Of a stretch of DNA of 64,000 nt, positions 1-24,092 are shown piece after piece. The notes below the pieces were generated by a model. It did no database searches. It worked only from the letters and a program-made list of their open reading frames with translations, and was not told the DNA's origin. The DNA is taken from NCBI RefSeq assembly GCF_015706575.1, contig NW_024037056.1:15179405-15243404 (forward strand), written 5' to 3'. How positions within the stretch are numbered: position 1 is the stretch's first letter; every line of letters starts with the position of its first letter. The translations under genes were made by a program, and so were the position numbers. Source of the stretch: Patiria miniata. Lineage: Eukaryota > Echinodermata > Asteroidea > Valvatida > Asterinidae.

Positions 1-605
1 TCGCAGGTTATTCCTAAGCTAATGCCACTTACACTACAGGGTGAAAAGAGGCAAATTGGGGTAAAGTGGCTTGCCCAAGGACACATCACATGGCTAGCAG
101 ACAGATTCAAACCCCTGACCCTTCAATCACAAATCATAAATCTGATCACAAGGCTTTTCTCTGACTCTAAAGAGCCCAACAGAATTCAAAGCCTCGCAAG
201 TATCCTTACCCCGACTGTGTCTTTATCTGTTAGCTTCTGTACAAACACCTGGTGTGGCTACCCCGTACTGTCAAGCTTAAGGTCAATCCTGGAGTCACGT
301 GAGAGTAAAGTGGCTTGCCCAAGGACGCATCACATGGCCAGCATATAGATTTGAACCCCAGACCCTTCAGTCACAAATCACAAATCTAATAACAAGGTTT
401 TTCTCCAACTGAAAATCACTCCCCTCCCCCCCCCATTTTTTTTTCAAAGCCCTCCAAGTATTGCTACCCCCGATTATCAAGCTCAAAGTCATTCCTGGAG
501 TAACATGAGAGTAAAATGGCTTGCCCAAGGACACAGCACATCACCAGCGGCTGTATTCGAAACCCTGACCTATGATCACAAATCCTGAACCACTAGGCCA
601 CACAA
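1..605 (-). mobile_element. Three degenerate copies of a tRNA-derived SINE segment
   Basis: The block AGTGGCTTGCCCAAGGACAC, then CACATGGC and a B-box-like GATTCAAACCCCTGACCC (minus strand GGTTTGAATC), recurs near 65-125, 305-370 and 515-580. The spacing is about 230 bases. This is the body of a tRNA-derived SINE common in invertebrate deuterostomes; the copies look like a tandem array or repeated insertion. It fills the last visible PHTF intron. Confidence 0.6.
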
Positions 606-839
606 CCTTCACTCCCAAATATAAGAACTGAGAATGATTCAGATATCGTTACCCCCGACCGTCAAGCAGATAGTCATTTCTGGATGGAATCTGCCGTGAT
701 TTCGAAATAAAACGTTTTGCAATGCAGGCCACACAGAAAAAAAAATACGGTATTGGTTTTTAAGTTCAGGCTGTGGACAGGATGGAAAAAAATTGAATAC
801 AATTTTGGTCTGGGCTGAATTTTTAATTTAATTTTTTTA

Positions 840-13647
<12,808 letters not shown>

Positions 13648-15086
13648 TTCTGACAGCCGACTAGACGACCTGTGGAGACGCTTGACCTTTGCCCTTTTGA
13701 CTCGTACAACCATAGCAATGTGTCGGAAACAGTGAAGCGCTGTGTCAGGGACGACTGGTGTCCATCTTGGAAAAGTCTTTTTGGTTTTTTTTCCTTGCTT
13801 ACTTCAGAATTTGTTGCTGTTCCTATTGTGCACTACGGAAATATCGAAAGGAAAAATAATCAAAGTTTTTCTTAGCTGTAGATATATGTGTGGTGCTAAG
13901 CTGGGGGGGGGGGGGATGGACTTAGTACGGGGAGATCAGTAGGCCTACTATTTTCGCTCATTTTTTGCAGTGTCCCTCAAAATGGCAGCATGGTGCATGC
14001 CAGAAGAACATTACTCAGAAAACAAGAAATGGTGGTGTCTTTAAAGTTATACACTACAGTCGAATCCTGATACGACGAGCACTATTATTACAAGAAGCTG
14101 CTATAACAAGCAAAATTGTAGGCTTCAAGTAAGTTTTGTTTTCTTTGTTTTCCTTTGTCTTGTTCCACTTTACAAAAACCTGTTTACAAGGTAATTCATA
14201 AAGTCCCAAGGACCTTGTTATGAAGGTGTTCGACTGAAAAGGCCTACTTGAAAAATTGTAAACTAATTATGTTTAGCTACATGCATAAGAATTGTTTCAG
14301 CAAACATTTTTCTAATTATTGGAAAAAAATTAATTATGTCAACTGAGCTGAGGGGAACATATAGGCGCATAATTTCATAAAACATAGCATTCTATTAAAC
14401 ACACATGCATAATTTAACAGTACAACAACAAAAAACAAAAAAACTACATTTTTTTGTGAAGAAATTGGGGCTAGAATTTGGGGCAAAATGATGTCGGCCT
14501 ATATTGTGGATTCCTCCATGGCCTATGTAACACGAATTTTCAGCGCAACGAGTTCATTGTCAATGGTCGGAATTGTCAAAGGCAAAATATATCACTTACT
14601 GTTCCAAAACCACCCGGCAAAAATAAGAGAGTGAAGTCTTTAATCGTTCTCAGTTGTTCAAGACTCCGCTTGTATGCTTCAGGTTTCGAGTGGGTGTTGA
14701 AAAGATGGTAAATTCACGATTTCCAGGAACCAACAAAAAATACAGCTGAGCTGAGCGAATGCACAATGTGAAGAATAATAATGACATCGTACCGACCGGT
14801 GACCTAGATTTCTATAGGATGGCTGATATGGAGAAGAGGGGTGTGCAAGTATTAATAAACATTGAGTAGTTCCTTTCACGGTGAATTATGACTACATTTT
14901 AAATATTTTACAAACTTAATGCATATCATTAGCTGATTTGTTCAAACTGGATGGGTCGGCTGATGCTTAAAATTCTTTAAATTATCTATTGGACAATTAG
15001 AGGAAATAGAGATCCCTCGTATTTAACCTGCCTTACCCGTGTAGAAAATGGACTGATCTATCCGCACAACATCAACATCAAGCAAG
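13648..15086. promoter_or_regulatory. Shared PHTF/TMEM60 intergenic (putative bidirectional promoter)
   Basis: 1.44 kb separates the two divergent start codons. There is no clear TATA box. The TMEM60 ATG lies in AAGATGGCGCTC, which fits a YY1-type AAGATGGCG element at the start codon. A small MITE (14057-14236) and a poly-G run near 13903 lie inside; otherwise I see nothing. Bidirectional use is inferred from geometry and from the human arrangement. Confidence 0.5.
14057..14236. mobile_element. Short MITE with CAGTCGAA ends (Tc1/mariner/pogo-like)
   Basis: Left end CAGTCGAATCCTGATACGAC; right end CCTTGTTATGAAGGTGTTCG then ACTG, its imperfect inverse. CAGTCGAAC-type ends with a following TTATAAC motif are typical of Tc1/mariner-superfamily MITEs. 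About 180 bp, no frame. Confidence 0.65.
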
Positions 15087-15479
15087 ATGGCGCTCGTGCA
15101 ACGAGCCTCTCTCACGTACGTTTGCATAATGGCTTTCTTGATTCTAACTGCAATTCGCCTGGACCAGAGGCTGGAGTGGAACTGGTTCTTGGTCTTCATC
15201 CCTCTGTGGGTGTTCGACTTTGTCGTGGTCGCTTTGCTCGTCATCAAACTCATCAGCCATTGCCGGGTCGGCTACGACCAGAGCGACATGTCGCTGTCCT
15301 TGGTCAACAAAGTGTGGTTAATCTGCGTGATGGGACTGGCACTGACTTTCAAGATTTTACTGTGTGTCCGGCTTCAGTACGCGGCTGATATGGCCCACTA
15401 CTGGGTCTTTGTACCGCTGTGGTTGATGCTGGGCTTGTCAGCTGTAAGGCTCATCCCTTGGACCTCAAAGCTTAGATGA
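15087..15479 (+). CDS. TMEM60: TMEM60 orthologue (four-helix membrane protein), intronless
   Basis: 130 codons with four hydrophobic helices. Compared from memory with human TMEM60 (133 residues): ALVQRASLTYVCIMAFLILT against SLAQRVLLTWLFTLLFLIML; EWNWFLVFIPLWVFDFVVVA against PWNWFLIFIPVWIFDTILLV; and YVFIPLW-like HYWVFVPLWLML near the C-terminus. A single coding exon, as I recall for human. Cellular role is little known; the family is predicted multi-pass membrane. It is head-to-head with PHTF. The ATG is chosen for its family-like N-terminus. Confidence 0.93.
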   Translation: MALVQRASLTYVCIMAFLILTAIRLDQRLEWNWFLVFIPLWVFDFVVVALLVIKLISHCRVGYDQSDMSLSLVNKVWLICVMGLALTFKILLCVRLQYAADMAHYWVFVPLWLMLGLSAVRLIPWTSKLR

Positions 15480-15713
15480 TGGGAACGTAAACCACAACTC
15501 CTAACTGTTAATCAAGCGGAACCACAACTGACATTATGCAATGCCGCATGTCCTGCTACACAAGCTTGCTAAAAATGTCAGGCGTAGGCCCCCCTACTCT
15601 AAATTTGTGTAAATGTACTGGTGTTTCACGGAGCACTATGGTGTTGGACATCAACATTATCCACTTGTCTGCTTGTGCAGTAGTACAGAAAGAGCAAACT
15701 TATGCGAGCTTTA

Positions 15714-15764
15714 GCTTGAGTAACTCCAGCTCATCAGGAATTCGACATTTGGAGTTACTCAAGC
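15714..15764. other. Perfect 15-bp stem-loop in TMEM60 3' region
   Basis: GCTTGAGTAACTCCA and its exact complement 21 bases later. It could fold in the TMEM60 3' UTR. Confidence 0.55.
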
Positions 15765-16299
15765 CATGTACAAGTTCAAACGGAATGGGTCAGGTGCATT
15801 CTTGGAAGATCTACACAAGCCACCAATCGAGGGTTCTTCTACAGCCACGTTAGACTTTTGAAGAGCCGTGCCCTGAAGTTCTCCTGGCAATGATGTGATG
15901 AAAGCATCGAGGAGCAGTTGCCATGACAACGGACGAAAGAAGTGCTGGGATAAAGTCTCCATAGACAAGAAACATTGACAATGACTTTTACTTATTGGGA
16001 GCCGTCCTTGTTCTTGTTAATATCTGACACAGTGTTTTAGTTGTTTCTTAAAAAAATTTCGTTTCTTAAAAAAAAAAAACCCAATAATTTATATTTCGTT
16101 AATGAATTTAATGAAAGTTTCCATAGATTCTCGATGTTTGATATTGTCAAGGTTTTCAGAGTAAATGACAACTATTGATGCATTACTAACTTTTTTTTGG
16201 GGGGGGGGCGTGCTTCAGATCAAATTTTTCCCTACTTGAATGAAAAGATTTTGTGTTACAAACGTCAGTTCTGGATGTACATGTACTAAATAATGCCTA

Positions 16300-16305
16300 A
16301 ATAAA
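16300..16305 (+). terminator. Candidate poly(A) signal for TMEM60
   Basis: AATAAA, about 820 bases after the stop codon, in an AT-rich run. Confidence 0.35.
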
Positions 16306-16806
16306 AATATAAAGTCTGGAGTAAAGTTTAGACAAGTGTCAATCAAACTTTTTGGACCACATTAATTTTATTGCATCAAGCTTAAGGAAACAATCTCAGA
16401 ATTTACATCTCGTATACAATTTGAATAATGTAATTTGAATAATTCATTTGCATAATGAATTGTTTAATATGAATAATTAAACGGTTGGAAGTTTTTGAGA
16501 CAATTAAAAAAAAAAAATATAGGTTCTGGCTGATTATTCATCAAAATGAAAAATTGTTCAAACATTCAACATGTTCATATCACCATACATGTGTGTCCCT
16601 TTGCTTATGTACCTATCATTAAGCCTTTTATACGGAAAAACTCAAAACTTTTTCTATTTTATATTTCAGGTCATTCCAGTCAGTAAGCAGTTTGCACCAG
16701 TTCTATTCATTTTTTCACATGTAAATCAAGATCTTCCACACCGAATTGAAATGAAAAATGAGATTAAAATTTTGGAACAGTTTTTGAAAGAATCAACAAG
16801 TCTTAA

Positions 16807-17333
16807 AGGGAATATACAACATTTGCAAACATCGAAAAATAAAACTACCAAGTTTTTAAGAAATACCTTACTAGGATGTTGGTACATGACAGTCTAAAGC
16901 ATCCTGTAAAATTATGGCACCTGGTGTGAAGTCATTTTCAAGAAAATGATATTTTTGTATACATTTCCAACGGTGGTCGGCCGACCATCGTTGGAAAAAC
17001 CTGACTATTTTTCCACTACTGCTCCAAATTTACCATTTTTTTTTTCAGTCCAATTTTTGTTTGCAATTGGTTACATGTTCACGAACAGGTGCAGGCCAGC
17101 TAGACTGGTTCCCTTACCTTACAATATTCCGGCATCTGTAAATTGACCCATTTTATCTTTAGTGGAGTCGGGGAACCAGACTACTGGAACGTTTTTGTTT
17201 TTCTTGGTTTTTCCAGCATTTTCGAACACACAACTTCCAACATGTCAGTGTAACAATATTTGATCTATTATTTAAATCCCTCAAATAGTTCATTTCTGAA
17301 AATTACAGCAAAAACCAATGATGTACATTCCCT
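16807..17333 (+). mobile_element. MITE family A, copy 2 (TTAA-flanked)
   Basis: TTAA at both edges, ends AGGGAATATACAACATTTGC and ATGTACATTCCCT. Central palindrome is the CGGTGG subtype: CCAACGGTGGTCGG on the left arm. Confidence 0.9.
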
Positions 17334-17586
17334 TTAAAATAAGTAACAAAAATCAGTTCAAATATCTCGATGGTGGCGCTTTCTCCTGAATAATGTTTTG
17401 TCCCCATTCCTGAAGCCATTACAGCACTGTTGGACAAATACTTTTTAAGTCAAAAAAATATACCCAGACTCTAATAAAGTACATGTACACATATTTCTTT
17501 TTAAAATACAATTATATACGACTGTTGTTAAAAATATACTGTACTAAATGTTCATCACTATCACCGTCACCACATATGAAATTTAA

Positions 17587-18082
17587 AGCTATAGTCCATC
17601 ATTTGTAATTAGTGCATTTTGTTCGTTTGAAGCAACAAAAGTGTTCAAAATCTAATAAAGGATAATGAGCAACTAACCTAAGCTTCAGCTGTACATTCCG
17701 AGAAAAACAGCATTCTAAGATCTCAATTTCAAATCAAAAGTTACTGAATCATGTTTTGAATTGTTTTGTAATTGCAGCTATACGCGGCGTAGCGCACTGA
17801 TCCGACGAATTATAACAACCGTGCGCGCGTGTGCATCGTTCCAATACTTGTGCGTGCTGCGCTGAATAACAAACAAACTACTAATTTAAATTTTCCTACG
17901 GTGCTTCTTAAGAATCACCGTTGGAAATGCCTTCTTTCGTTGATTACTTCAAAATGACAGCTTCCCAGAAAGAATAATTTCACAGGGAGTTTAGTTCCCT
18001 CACTATCTTTCAACCAAGTTTGTTTTTCAACAATAATTACGCCAGTTACTTTTCGGATGGCTGCAAATGATGGACTATAGCT
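17587..18082 (+). mobile_element. MITE family B, copy 2 (TTAA-flanked)
   Basis: TTAA at 17583 and 18083 with ends AGCTATAGTCCATCATTTG. It aligns almost base for base with the copy at 10270 but lacks a few bases after AACTAACCT. Confidence 0.9.
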
Positions 18083-18249
18083 TTAATTGGTTAAATTACG
18101 AATACACCCACGTACAGACTCGCACAATGTTAATTTCACTCAGTTGGAAAAACGCTCTAGAGATTAGTCTAAAACTAAGTCTAAATCTTACTTCATATTT
18201 GTTAATGCAGCTGATTGCTCATAGCCTTTGCCATATTTCTGTTCCAACT

Positions 18250-18446
18250 TGTAACAAATGGCGCCCTCAAACGTCTGTGCACAGACAAGATACAGGCAAT
18301 TTACTCTGACAGCCTACGCCTGGCGGTGGTTTGTGCATGGCCTTGGCGTACAGTAAGGTGTAGTGAATTTCCAAAAAGTTTGAATTTGAAGTTCTGAATA
18401 GGCTAAAAAGAATGTCAATATTTAAGACCTACCACACTGAACAAAC
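18250..18446 (-). pseudogene. Partial copy of the FMN-reductase 3' end
   Basis: 18253-18352 aligns with 20618-20730, which spans the reductase's last codons, stop and 3' flank (shared words GCGCCCTCAAACGT, GTGCACA, GGCGGTGGTT, GCATGGC). The next part, 18356-18446, is an inverted copy of 20470-20573 (AGTTTGAATTTGAAGTTCTG, AATAGGC). The copied coding end carries a small insertion and reads out of frame. A shared dispersed repeat is the alternative. Confidence 0.6.
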
Positions 18447-18792
18447 AAACTTTGCCCAACTAAAAAACGTATTGAAATTTTCATTAAAAAGTGCCGAGTC
18501 ATGATGAATCAGCATTTGGTTGGTTATTGGTTTTGTACTCGACTTTCATTCCCTGCAATTTTTCTTCGGTTTTCCTTTTGTTTTTCGATACAAAGTAACT
18601 GTGGACAGTATTCTTCACAAGTTTGACTAATTAATGTTATTAACTTAATGTATTAATTACCTTGAATTAAAGAAAATCATGATGGAGCAGATATTGTTGC
18701 ATAGTACATACTGAATAAGTAAGCACAAAAATCTTGTTTCGAGGAAAATGTTTTCATCCATTATCTTCAAGTTAATATCAAAGATTACAAGA

Positions 18793-18924
18793 CAGCTCAT
18801 TAAAGTGTCTGACATGTATGTCTGAATTTCATTACGGTTTCCGAGGTTCCAGAAAATACATTAGATTGGGCTCGGTACCGTAATGACATTAGGACGTGTA
18901 CATGTCAGACACTTTAATGAGCTG
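18793..18924. mobile_element. Short palindromic MITE, CAGCTCATTAAAGTGTCTGA ends
   Basis: About 130 bp. CAGCTCATTAAAGTGTCTGA at the left is exactly inverted at the right, with further imperfect pairing inside (ATTACGGT against ACCGTAAT). No frame. Confidence 0.8.
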
Positions 18925-19018
18925 CTGTTGGAAAACTGAATGTGATACATCACTAATGATGTGACATCTAAAGAGTAGAAAACAATTACAGACCAAACTA
19001 AGGTACCACCACAATTAA

Positions 19019-19537
19019 AGGGAAAATACATCATTTGCTTTTGCTGTAATTTTCAGAAATGGATGGAATTGGGGGGTTGGAAATATATAGCAAATACAGT
19101 TACACTGACTTTTTTGAGGTTTTGGGTTCGAAAATGCTATAAAAACCAAGAAAAACAATCAATTTCCTGTAGTCTGGTTCCCTGACTCCATATAAGAAGA
19201 AACAGAGCAGTTTACATACATTGGGGAATTGTAAGGTCAGGGAACCAGTCTAGCTGGCTTGTACCCGTTCATAGGTGTGTAATCGATTGCAAACAAGTGC
19301 GATGGTCAATTGGGGCCAGTATTTGAAAAAAAAAACAGTTTTTTCCAACGCTGGTTGGCCGACCGGCGTTGGAAATTGATGTATACAAAAATACCACTTT
19401 TCTTGAAAATGACAGTTTACCAGGTGCCATGATTTTATAGGATGCTTTACACTGTCATTCACTAACAGTCCAGCAAGGTATTTCCAAATGATTTGGTAGT
19501 TTTATTTTTTTATTTTTGCAAATGTTGTATTTTCCCT
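19019..19537 (-). mobile_element. MITE family A, copy 3 (TTAA-flanked)
   Basis: Same family reversed: starts AGGGAAAATACATCATTTGC and ends GCAAATGTTGTATTTTCCCT, TTAA both sides. Nearly identical to the copy at 37890 over most of its length, so probably a recent pair. Confidence 0.9.
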
Positions 19538-20045
19538 TTAACGACCTTGTGTAGTGCAGAGAACTGGACTTTACGGAGTTGCCCTTTAGACAGGGGTGTG
19601 AATGATGACCGCTGATAAAAATAGCTGATAACAGCTGACAAAGGTGTAAAAAAAAAAGCTGAACTTTGGAAATCTCCTATACTTTTGTACACAGCACGTG
19701 AAGGAAAAAAGCTGAAATCCCAAACAAAAAAAGCTGAAATCAGCTTTAAAGCTGAAAGTGATGACCACCAGGCTCTGCAATAACTCACACAGTGGTTTTT
19801 TAAGCTCTGGCAACAGAGCTCTTCGACAAGTCACTCGGGTGTCGGTCGGTCTGTCCCCCCCCCCCCCCCAAAAAAATACCAAAAACGAACCCCCTAACTC
19901 ACCCATAAAACTGTAAGTATCAAATAGTAACTGTCCAAATAAAACAAAGAAACTGCATTAAATACTTGACAAAACTTGTTTGTAACAATTCGTGACATTG
20001 TTTATGAATTTTGTTGAATAGAGGCAAGATAATGTGAGGTAATAT

Positions 20046-20452
20046 TAGGCCAAAAAAAAAAAAAATCGGTCTCTGGTCAGACCAAAGATCTGGAATTGAC
20101 GCGGCGACGCGGCTTTTTTTTTTTTGCTTTTTTTTTTTTGCTTTTTTTTTTTTGCTTTTTTTTTCTTTCAAGCTTGGATTGTACAGACAAGGTGGGGTAC
20201 TATTTTGCTTTTTTGGTGTCCTCATGTACATTGGTGTCCTCCATAATTTGCCTTGGTACTTTCGATCATTTGCCTTGGTGCAATTTCCCATTCCTTGGTG
20301 CTCTTTGGTAAAAAAAAATGAGGAGGTGCGGCAATAGAGGGCGCTGTTGGAGCTACCACAGAACATTTTGAAAAAATAAAGATTGACGCACATGATTAAA
20401 ATCGACGTGCGCGCTGACCAGAGACCGACTTATTTTTTTTTTTTTGGCCTTA
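20046..20452. mobile_element. MITE family Y, copy 1 (TTAGGCCAAAAA ends)
   Basis: TAGGCC plus an A-run and TCGGTCTCTGGTCAG at the left; the inverse CTGACCAGAGACCGA, a T-run and GGCCTTA at the right. Inside are CGCGGCGACGCGGC and T-runs. Shares ends and the GCGGCGACGCGGC word with 59478-59855. Confidence 0.8.
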
Positions 20453-20542
20453 TGGATGAAAACATTTTCAATGTGGTAGGTCTTAAATGCATGTATTGCC
20501 AGAACAACCTTTTAGCCTATTCAGAACTTCAAATTCAAACTT

Positions 20543-20548
20543 TTTATT
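20543..20548 (-). terminator. Candidate poly(A) signal for the FMN reductase
   Basis: AATAAA on the minus strand, about 130 bases after the stop codon. A normal distance. Confidence 0.45.
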
Positions 20549-20679
20549 GAAATTCGCCACATCCTATTGGGCATGGCCTTTGCATGCAAGTCCAGTTGCT
20601 CAAATTTGTTCCTCCCCCTTTCTAACTAGTGAACAAATAGCGCCCTCAAACGTCCGTGCACAAATGGGATAAAGGCAAT

Positions 20680-20912
20680 CTACTTTGGCACGCCTACGGC
20701 TTGGCGGTGGTTACGCATGGCTGTTGCGTTCCAGTCTAGCTGCTCGATGATCTTAGCGGCCCCTTTTTCCATGTGGTCATCTATCGCTTCGCCCTCGGCC
20801 GAGATAGCCTGGTGGCACTTGGGAATGCCGAAGATGTTGGACACGGGCAGGCAGCCGATCTCGCCAAGGAAACATCGCAGCTGCATTGCCGCTCGCATTC
20901 CTCCGTATATAC
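20680..20912 (-). CDS. FMN reductase exon 3 (C-terminal)
   Basis: GIYGGMRAAMQLR to the end AVGVPK and a TAG stop. A region around its last 50 bases is partly duplicated at 18250. Confidence 0.92.
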
Positions 20913-22638
20913 CTGGCCAAAGAAAAACAAACAAACAAGACATTTACTTGTAGAGGAAGATAATCAAGGAAGAATCAGTCGGCAGTCAGTTTATGATGGT
21001 GCAGGTTTTGAAAAACACAGGAGATATTTTTTTTAATACTTTGCAAAGTGGATTAAATGTCGCTACAGAAATTTTATAAACAAACAAAACAACACCAACA
21101 AGCAAACTAACAAAACAAAAACCAACCAACAAACAAACGTAAAGAAAACAACTAACCAAGTTAACAAAAACAAACAAATAAACAATTACATGAATTTTTT
21201 TAAATCCACAAAACAATTTTGTTTTGCAACATTGGAAGTTTTGGCGAGAACTTGTTTTTTTGGCAATACTATGCTAATTTGTTTATTTTTATTTGTTTAT
21301 CGAGGGGGAGCTGTATATCTGGAAAGCCATTCACATCTGTTATGTCCTTTAAGGGATACCACATTTTTTTTCTCTCCATTTGTGATGCGATCAAGCTAAA
21401 TGAGTCGTTTGTCGACCCTGGTCAAAAAAAGTTTTTATTACAGATTTGAAAAGAGCACAATCTCAGCATGACTGCTGTGAATACCGCATGCTGATACCAT
21501 ATTTAGTTAAATAACTATGGAAGTTGGGACATAAAGTAACCCTATTTTGGCCTGTATCTCAAAATGACAATTTTCCCGACAAACGACTCATTTAGCTTGA
21601 TCGCATCACATTTGTCTAGCTGTAGCTGTCTGCCCTGAAAAGTTGACCAAAAGTATGGTGTTCCATCAGTGTCACATTTTTCGTCAAAGATGTACAAATG
21701 GCTCACCAGGAGAATAGCATACAATGGCGGAGGGCTTGTAGGTGAAAATGGACGTAGGGAAATGGTCGACCATATTGGCGAGGCCAGGCGGTATAGAGTG
21801 ATTGTATTCCCCCGAGACGAACACGTAGCCATCGGCCTCGATGATCTTTTTCTTCGCGTCTTGCAAGATCTGCGGAGCCTGCGTTTCATCTTTATAAAAG
21901 AACAGGGCTTTCTTCAGGATTGGGAGGTTGAACTCCTCGGCGTCTGAAACGAAAAAAGGGACATTTATAATGTGACATGCTGGATAAGTTTGTCAATAAT
22001 AATGTAGTCATATTACATGTACTGATGTAGTTAAATGATATCGATAAATCTTAACTTATCTTCGTCAAAGAATAAGTAGAACAGGTACCGCGGCATAACT
22101 TATTGGGGGGGGGGGCACTCACGTACTATTTGGGGACAACTAAAAAAAAGGGGTGGGGCACTGCTTTTCCTCATATATCATCTCAATAAAGGTTAGTCAT
22201 TGCAAAAATGTTGAAAAGACATGACAAATTTCAAATTTTGTTAGGAAATACAACTTTACAAATTTCTTGACTCTCCATAGACTTACAACCGCTGAAGTGG
22301 CGTCTGGATACTACATTCTTTCCAGGACTTCTTCGTTGAGATATCATTGTAAGAATTTCCCGAAGTGACCGAATGCTGTACGCTTTATCCACGTACCAGT
22401 CCCATCGTTGGAGCGCGTGCTGTTCAAACCCCCTACCGGCGATCGTTGCAAACCGCCGGCAGCGGCCCGTCCCCAAATCACGCTCCACCCCGCCAAACCG
22501 CGTGCACTTACCCATGAATTCTACGTCGTGTTTGCCATCTTTCTTGAGCTGGTTGATCATGAATTTAGCCACCCGTTCGCCCAGGCGGTTCTCCCTGCAG
22601 GTTCCAAGGAACAGGACTATCTTCAATTTGTTTGCCAT
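20680..22638 (-). CDS. NAD(P)H-dependent FMN/quinone reductase, three exons
   Basis: Exons 22512-22638, 21707-21943 and 20680-20912 join in frame to 198 residues. The N-terminus KIVLFLGTCRENRLGERVAK is the family's phosphate-binding loop (usually GSTREGRxGERVA). It continues FNLPILKK, then the flavin-contact block SGEYNHSIPPGLANMVDHF and GIYGGMRAAMQLR. This is the flavodoxin-like FMN_red fold (yeast Lot6 is about 190 residues), a soluble cytosolic enzyme passing electrons from NAD(P)H via FMN to quinones. The usual Ser after Gly in the loop is Thr-Cys here. It is divergent from the gene at 24087. No precise vertebrate orthologue is claimed. Confidence 0.9.
21381..21610. mobile_element. MITE with 34-bp perfect-looking inverted ends
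   Basis: TGTGATGCGATCAAGCTAAA and 14 further bases are inverted exactly at 21577-21610; 230 bp in all, no frame. It lies in reductase intron 2. The long, undecayed ends suggest a young insertion. Confidence 0.85.
21707..21943 (-). CDS. FMN reductase exon 2 (flavin-contact block)
   Basis: DAEEFNLPILKK to IVCYSPG, with EADGYVFVSGEYNHSIPPG in the middle; donor GTGAG. It lies about 100 bases from the MITE at 21381-21610 in the following intron. Confidence 0.92.
22512..22638 (-). CDS. FMN reductase exon 1 (FMN phosphate loop)
   Basis: 42 codons plus one base. It starts MANKLKIVLF and ends DVEFMG at donor GTAAGT. The ATG is the first in frame and sits directly before the first beta strand. Confidence 0.92.
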
Positions 22639-24086
22639 TTTGGAAAATATTTGAAGTAATTTCTACCACTCCCAGCAGTACCCGCCGTACTGACAGTCTC
22701 GCGCTCGCAGGTCAGATTTGAGCGAGCGAGCGGGCGCGTGTAGCTGCATCGCGCATGCGCATTCGCATACGTGCTAATCGCTATGTATGTAGCCATATGA
22801 CCGTGACTTTGCAACTTTTTTAATCACTGGCTTCTTTCTTCAAATATTGACATTGATTTCAACTAGCGGGGTACATATTGAGCAGAAGTTGATGTTTAGG
22901 ATTTGGTGTTATGGTTACCGGGTTGTAGAGCAAAGTATTTCAAAAATGTTAAATTGCAGAAGAGAGTGAAACTAACAGAAAGGACATAATGAAACGTGTT
23001 TATTACAAAAATGTGCTTGAGTCACGTGTGAGGATGAGAGTCAAGGTAAATAACGATACTAGGAGTCCAAATGATGACACTAGCCCATGTATCAATTGCC
23101 TTGTTAAAAGACTAACAACTTTGCTATGTGACCAAGATCAAAACTCATCGATGCCTTTATTGCAGCCGGCTTTTCCATACATGGACCCGAAACAATTATT
23201 TTCCTCAAAATTATTCGTTTTGATTATACTGATATACAACAGTACCGTACCATAACTACATGTATATTGTTCCCAAGCTGAGATCCATCCATGCAAAATC
23301 ATTTTTTCTTCCTTTGAAAACAAATTATTTTCACAGACAATGCTGTTGTTGTGAAGCAGGGGGGGGGGGGGATTGCATTTCCCGGTCGCAATTGTTTTTT
23401 CCTGCAGCCCACTTAAGTCATTTACCAAAATACACATGCGTGGAACATACCACGTAAGTGAATTTTTCTTCTCAACTTTCTTTTTATAACTCCATGGTTT
23501 AATTAAGTCCTCTGCTGATCGAAGAAACAAAATTCACCTTTTTTCAATTCCTGTTTGATGGCTATGGAGAAATATATTTTTAAGGGGAGTCGAGTTCGGG
23601 AACCATTCCGTTACCAACTAATGCATGCACTATAATGGCCATACTGGTTGGAGAAAAATAATTGTTGCTCGCCAGCCGTGCCCTTGGCGTTGGTATTTGC
23701 CAGGTGCGTGTTGTACGTGGGACGTCTAGTTTGCCTGCCACGCATGACCGATTTTCAATTCTTACCCAAATTTGTGGCGGGACATGCAACCAACTGTGCT
23801 TTGTTGCTGAAAAGGAAACTTTTTCTGCTTGATGGGAGAAAAAAATATCCTTTACAAAAGATTGCGACATGTAGGGGTACGTCATAGACGACGGCACTCA
23901 ATGGGCCAGATCTGTATTTGTTCAGCAGTTCATACAGCTACAGCTTTCCCGGGAATTTAGTCTAGGAAATTTTACAAATGGCGGAGGGAACAAAAGTGGT
24001 TTAAACATTTCGGTTTCCTGACTTTCGGGACGGCACAAGTCGGTCTAAATTCTGCTGTAAGACGACATTGAACCTTGGAGATCAAC
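22639..24086. promoter_or_regulatory. Divergent promoter region of reductase and unknown gene
   Basis: 1.45 kb between the two divergent start codons. The part next to the reductase is CpG-rich and contains GCGCATGCGC at 22751-22760, the NRF-1 palindrome. A poly-G run near 23361 and AT-rich filler take up most of the middle. No gene seen. Confidence 0.5.
22751..22760. promoter_or_regulatory. NRF-1-like palindrome
   Basis: GCGCATGCGC about 115 bases upstream of the reductase ATG. A site class common in CpG-rich housekeeping promoters. Confidence 0.5.
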
Positions 24087-24092
24087 ATGGAG
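24087..24092 (+). CDS. Unknown gene, coding exon 1 (two codons)
   Basis: ATGGAG followed at once by GTAAGACG. Such a minimal coding exon is plausible because exon 2 is open in phase 0 with no good start codon after its acceptor until much later. Confidence 0.6.

Larger units (their letters stand above)
15480..16305 (+). other. TMEM60: Probable TMEM60 3' UTR
   Basis: No further coding signal. The first AATAAA downstream in strand sense is at 16300-16305. The stretch holds an exact stem-loop (15714-15764) and otherwise nothing recognisable. Extent is a guess from the poly(A) signal. Confidence 0.4.

Noticed and set aside
20096-20337. Phe-rich membrane-like peptide
   Set aside because: Poly-T runs inside MITE Y translate as Phe/Leu; no gene.
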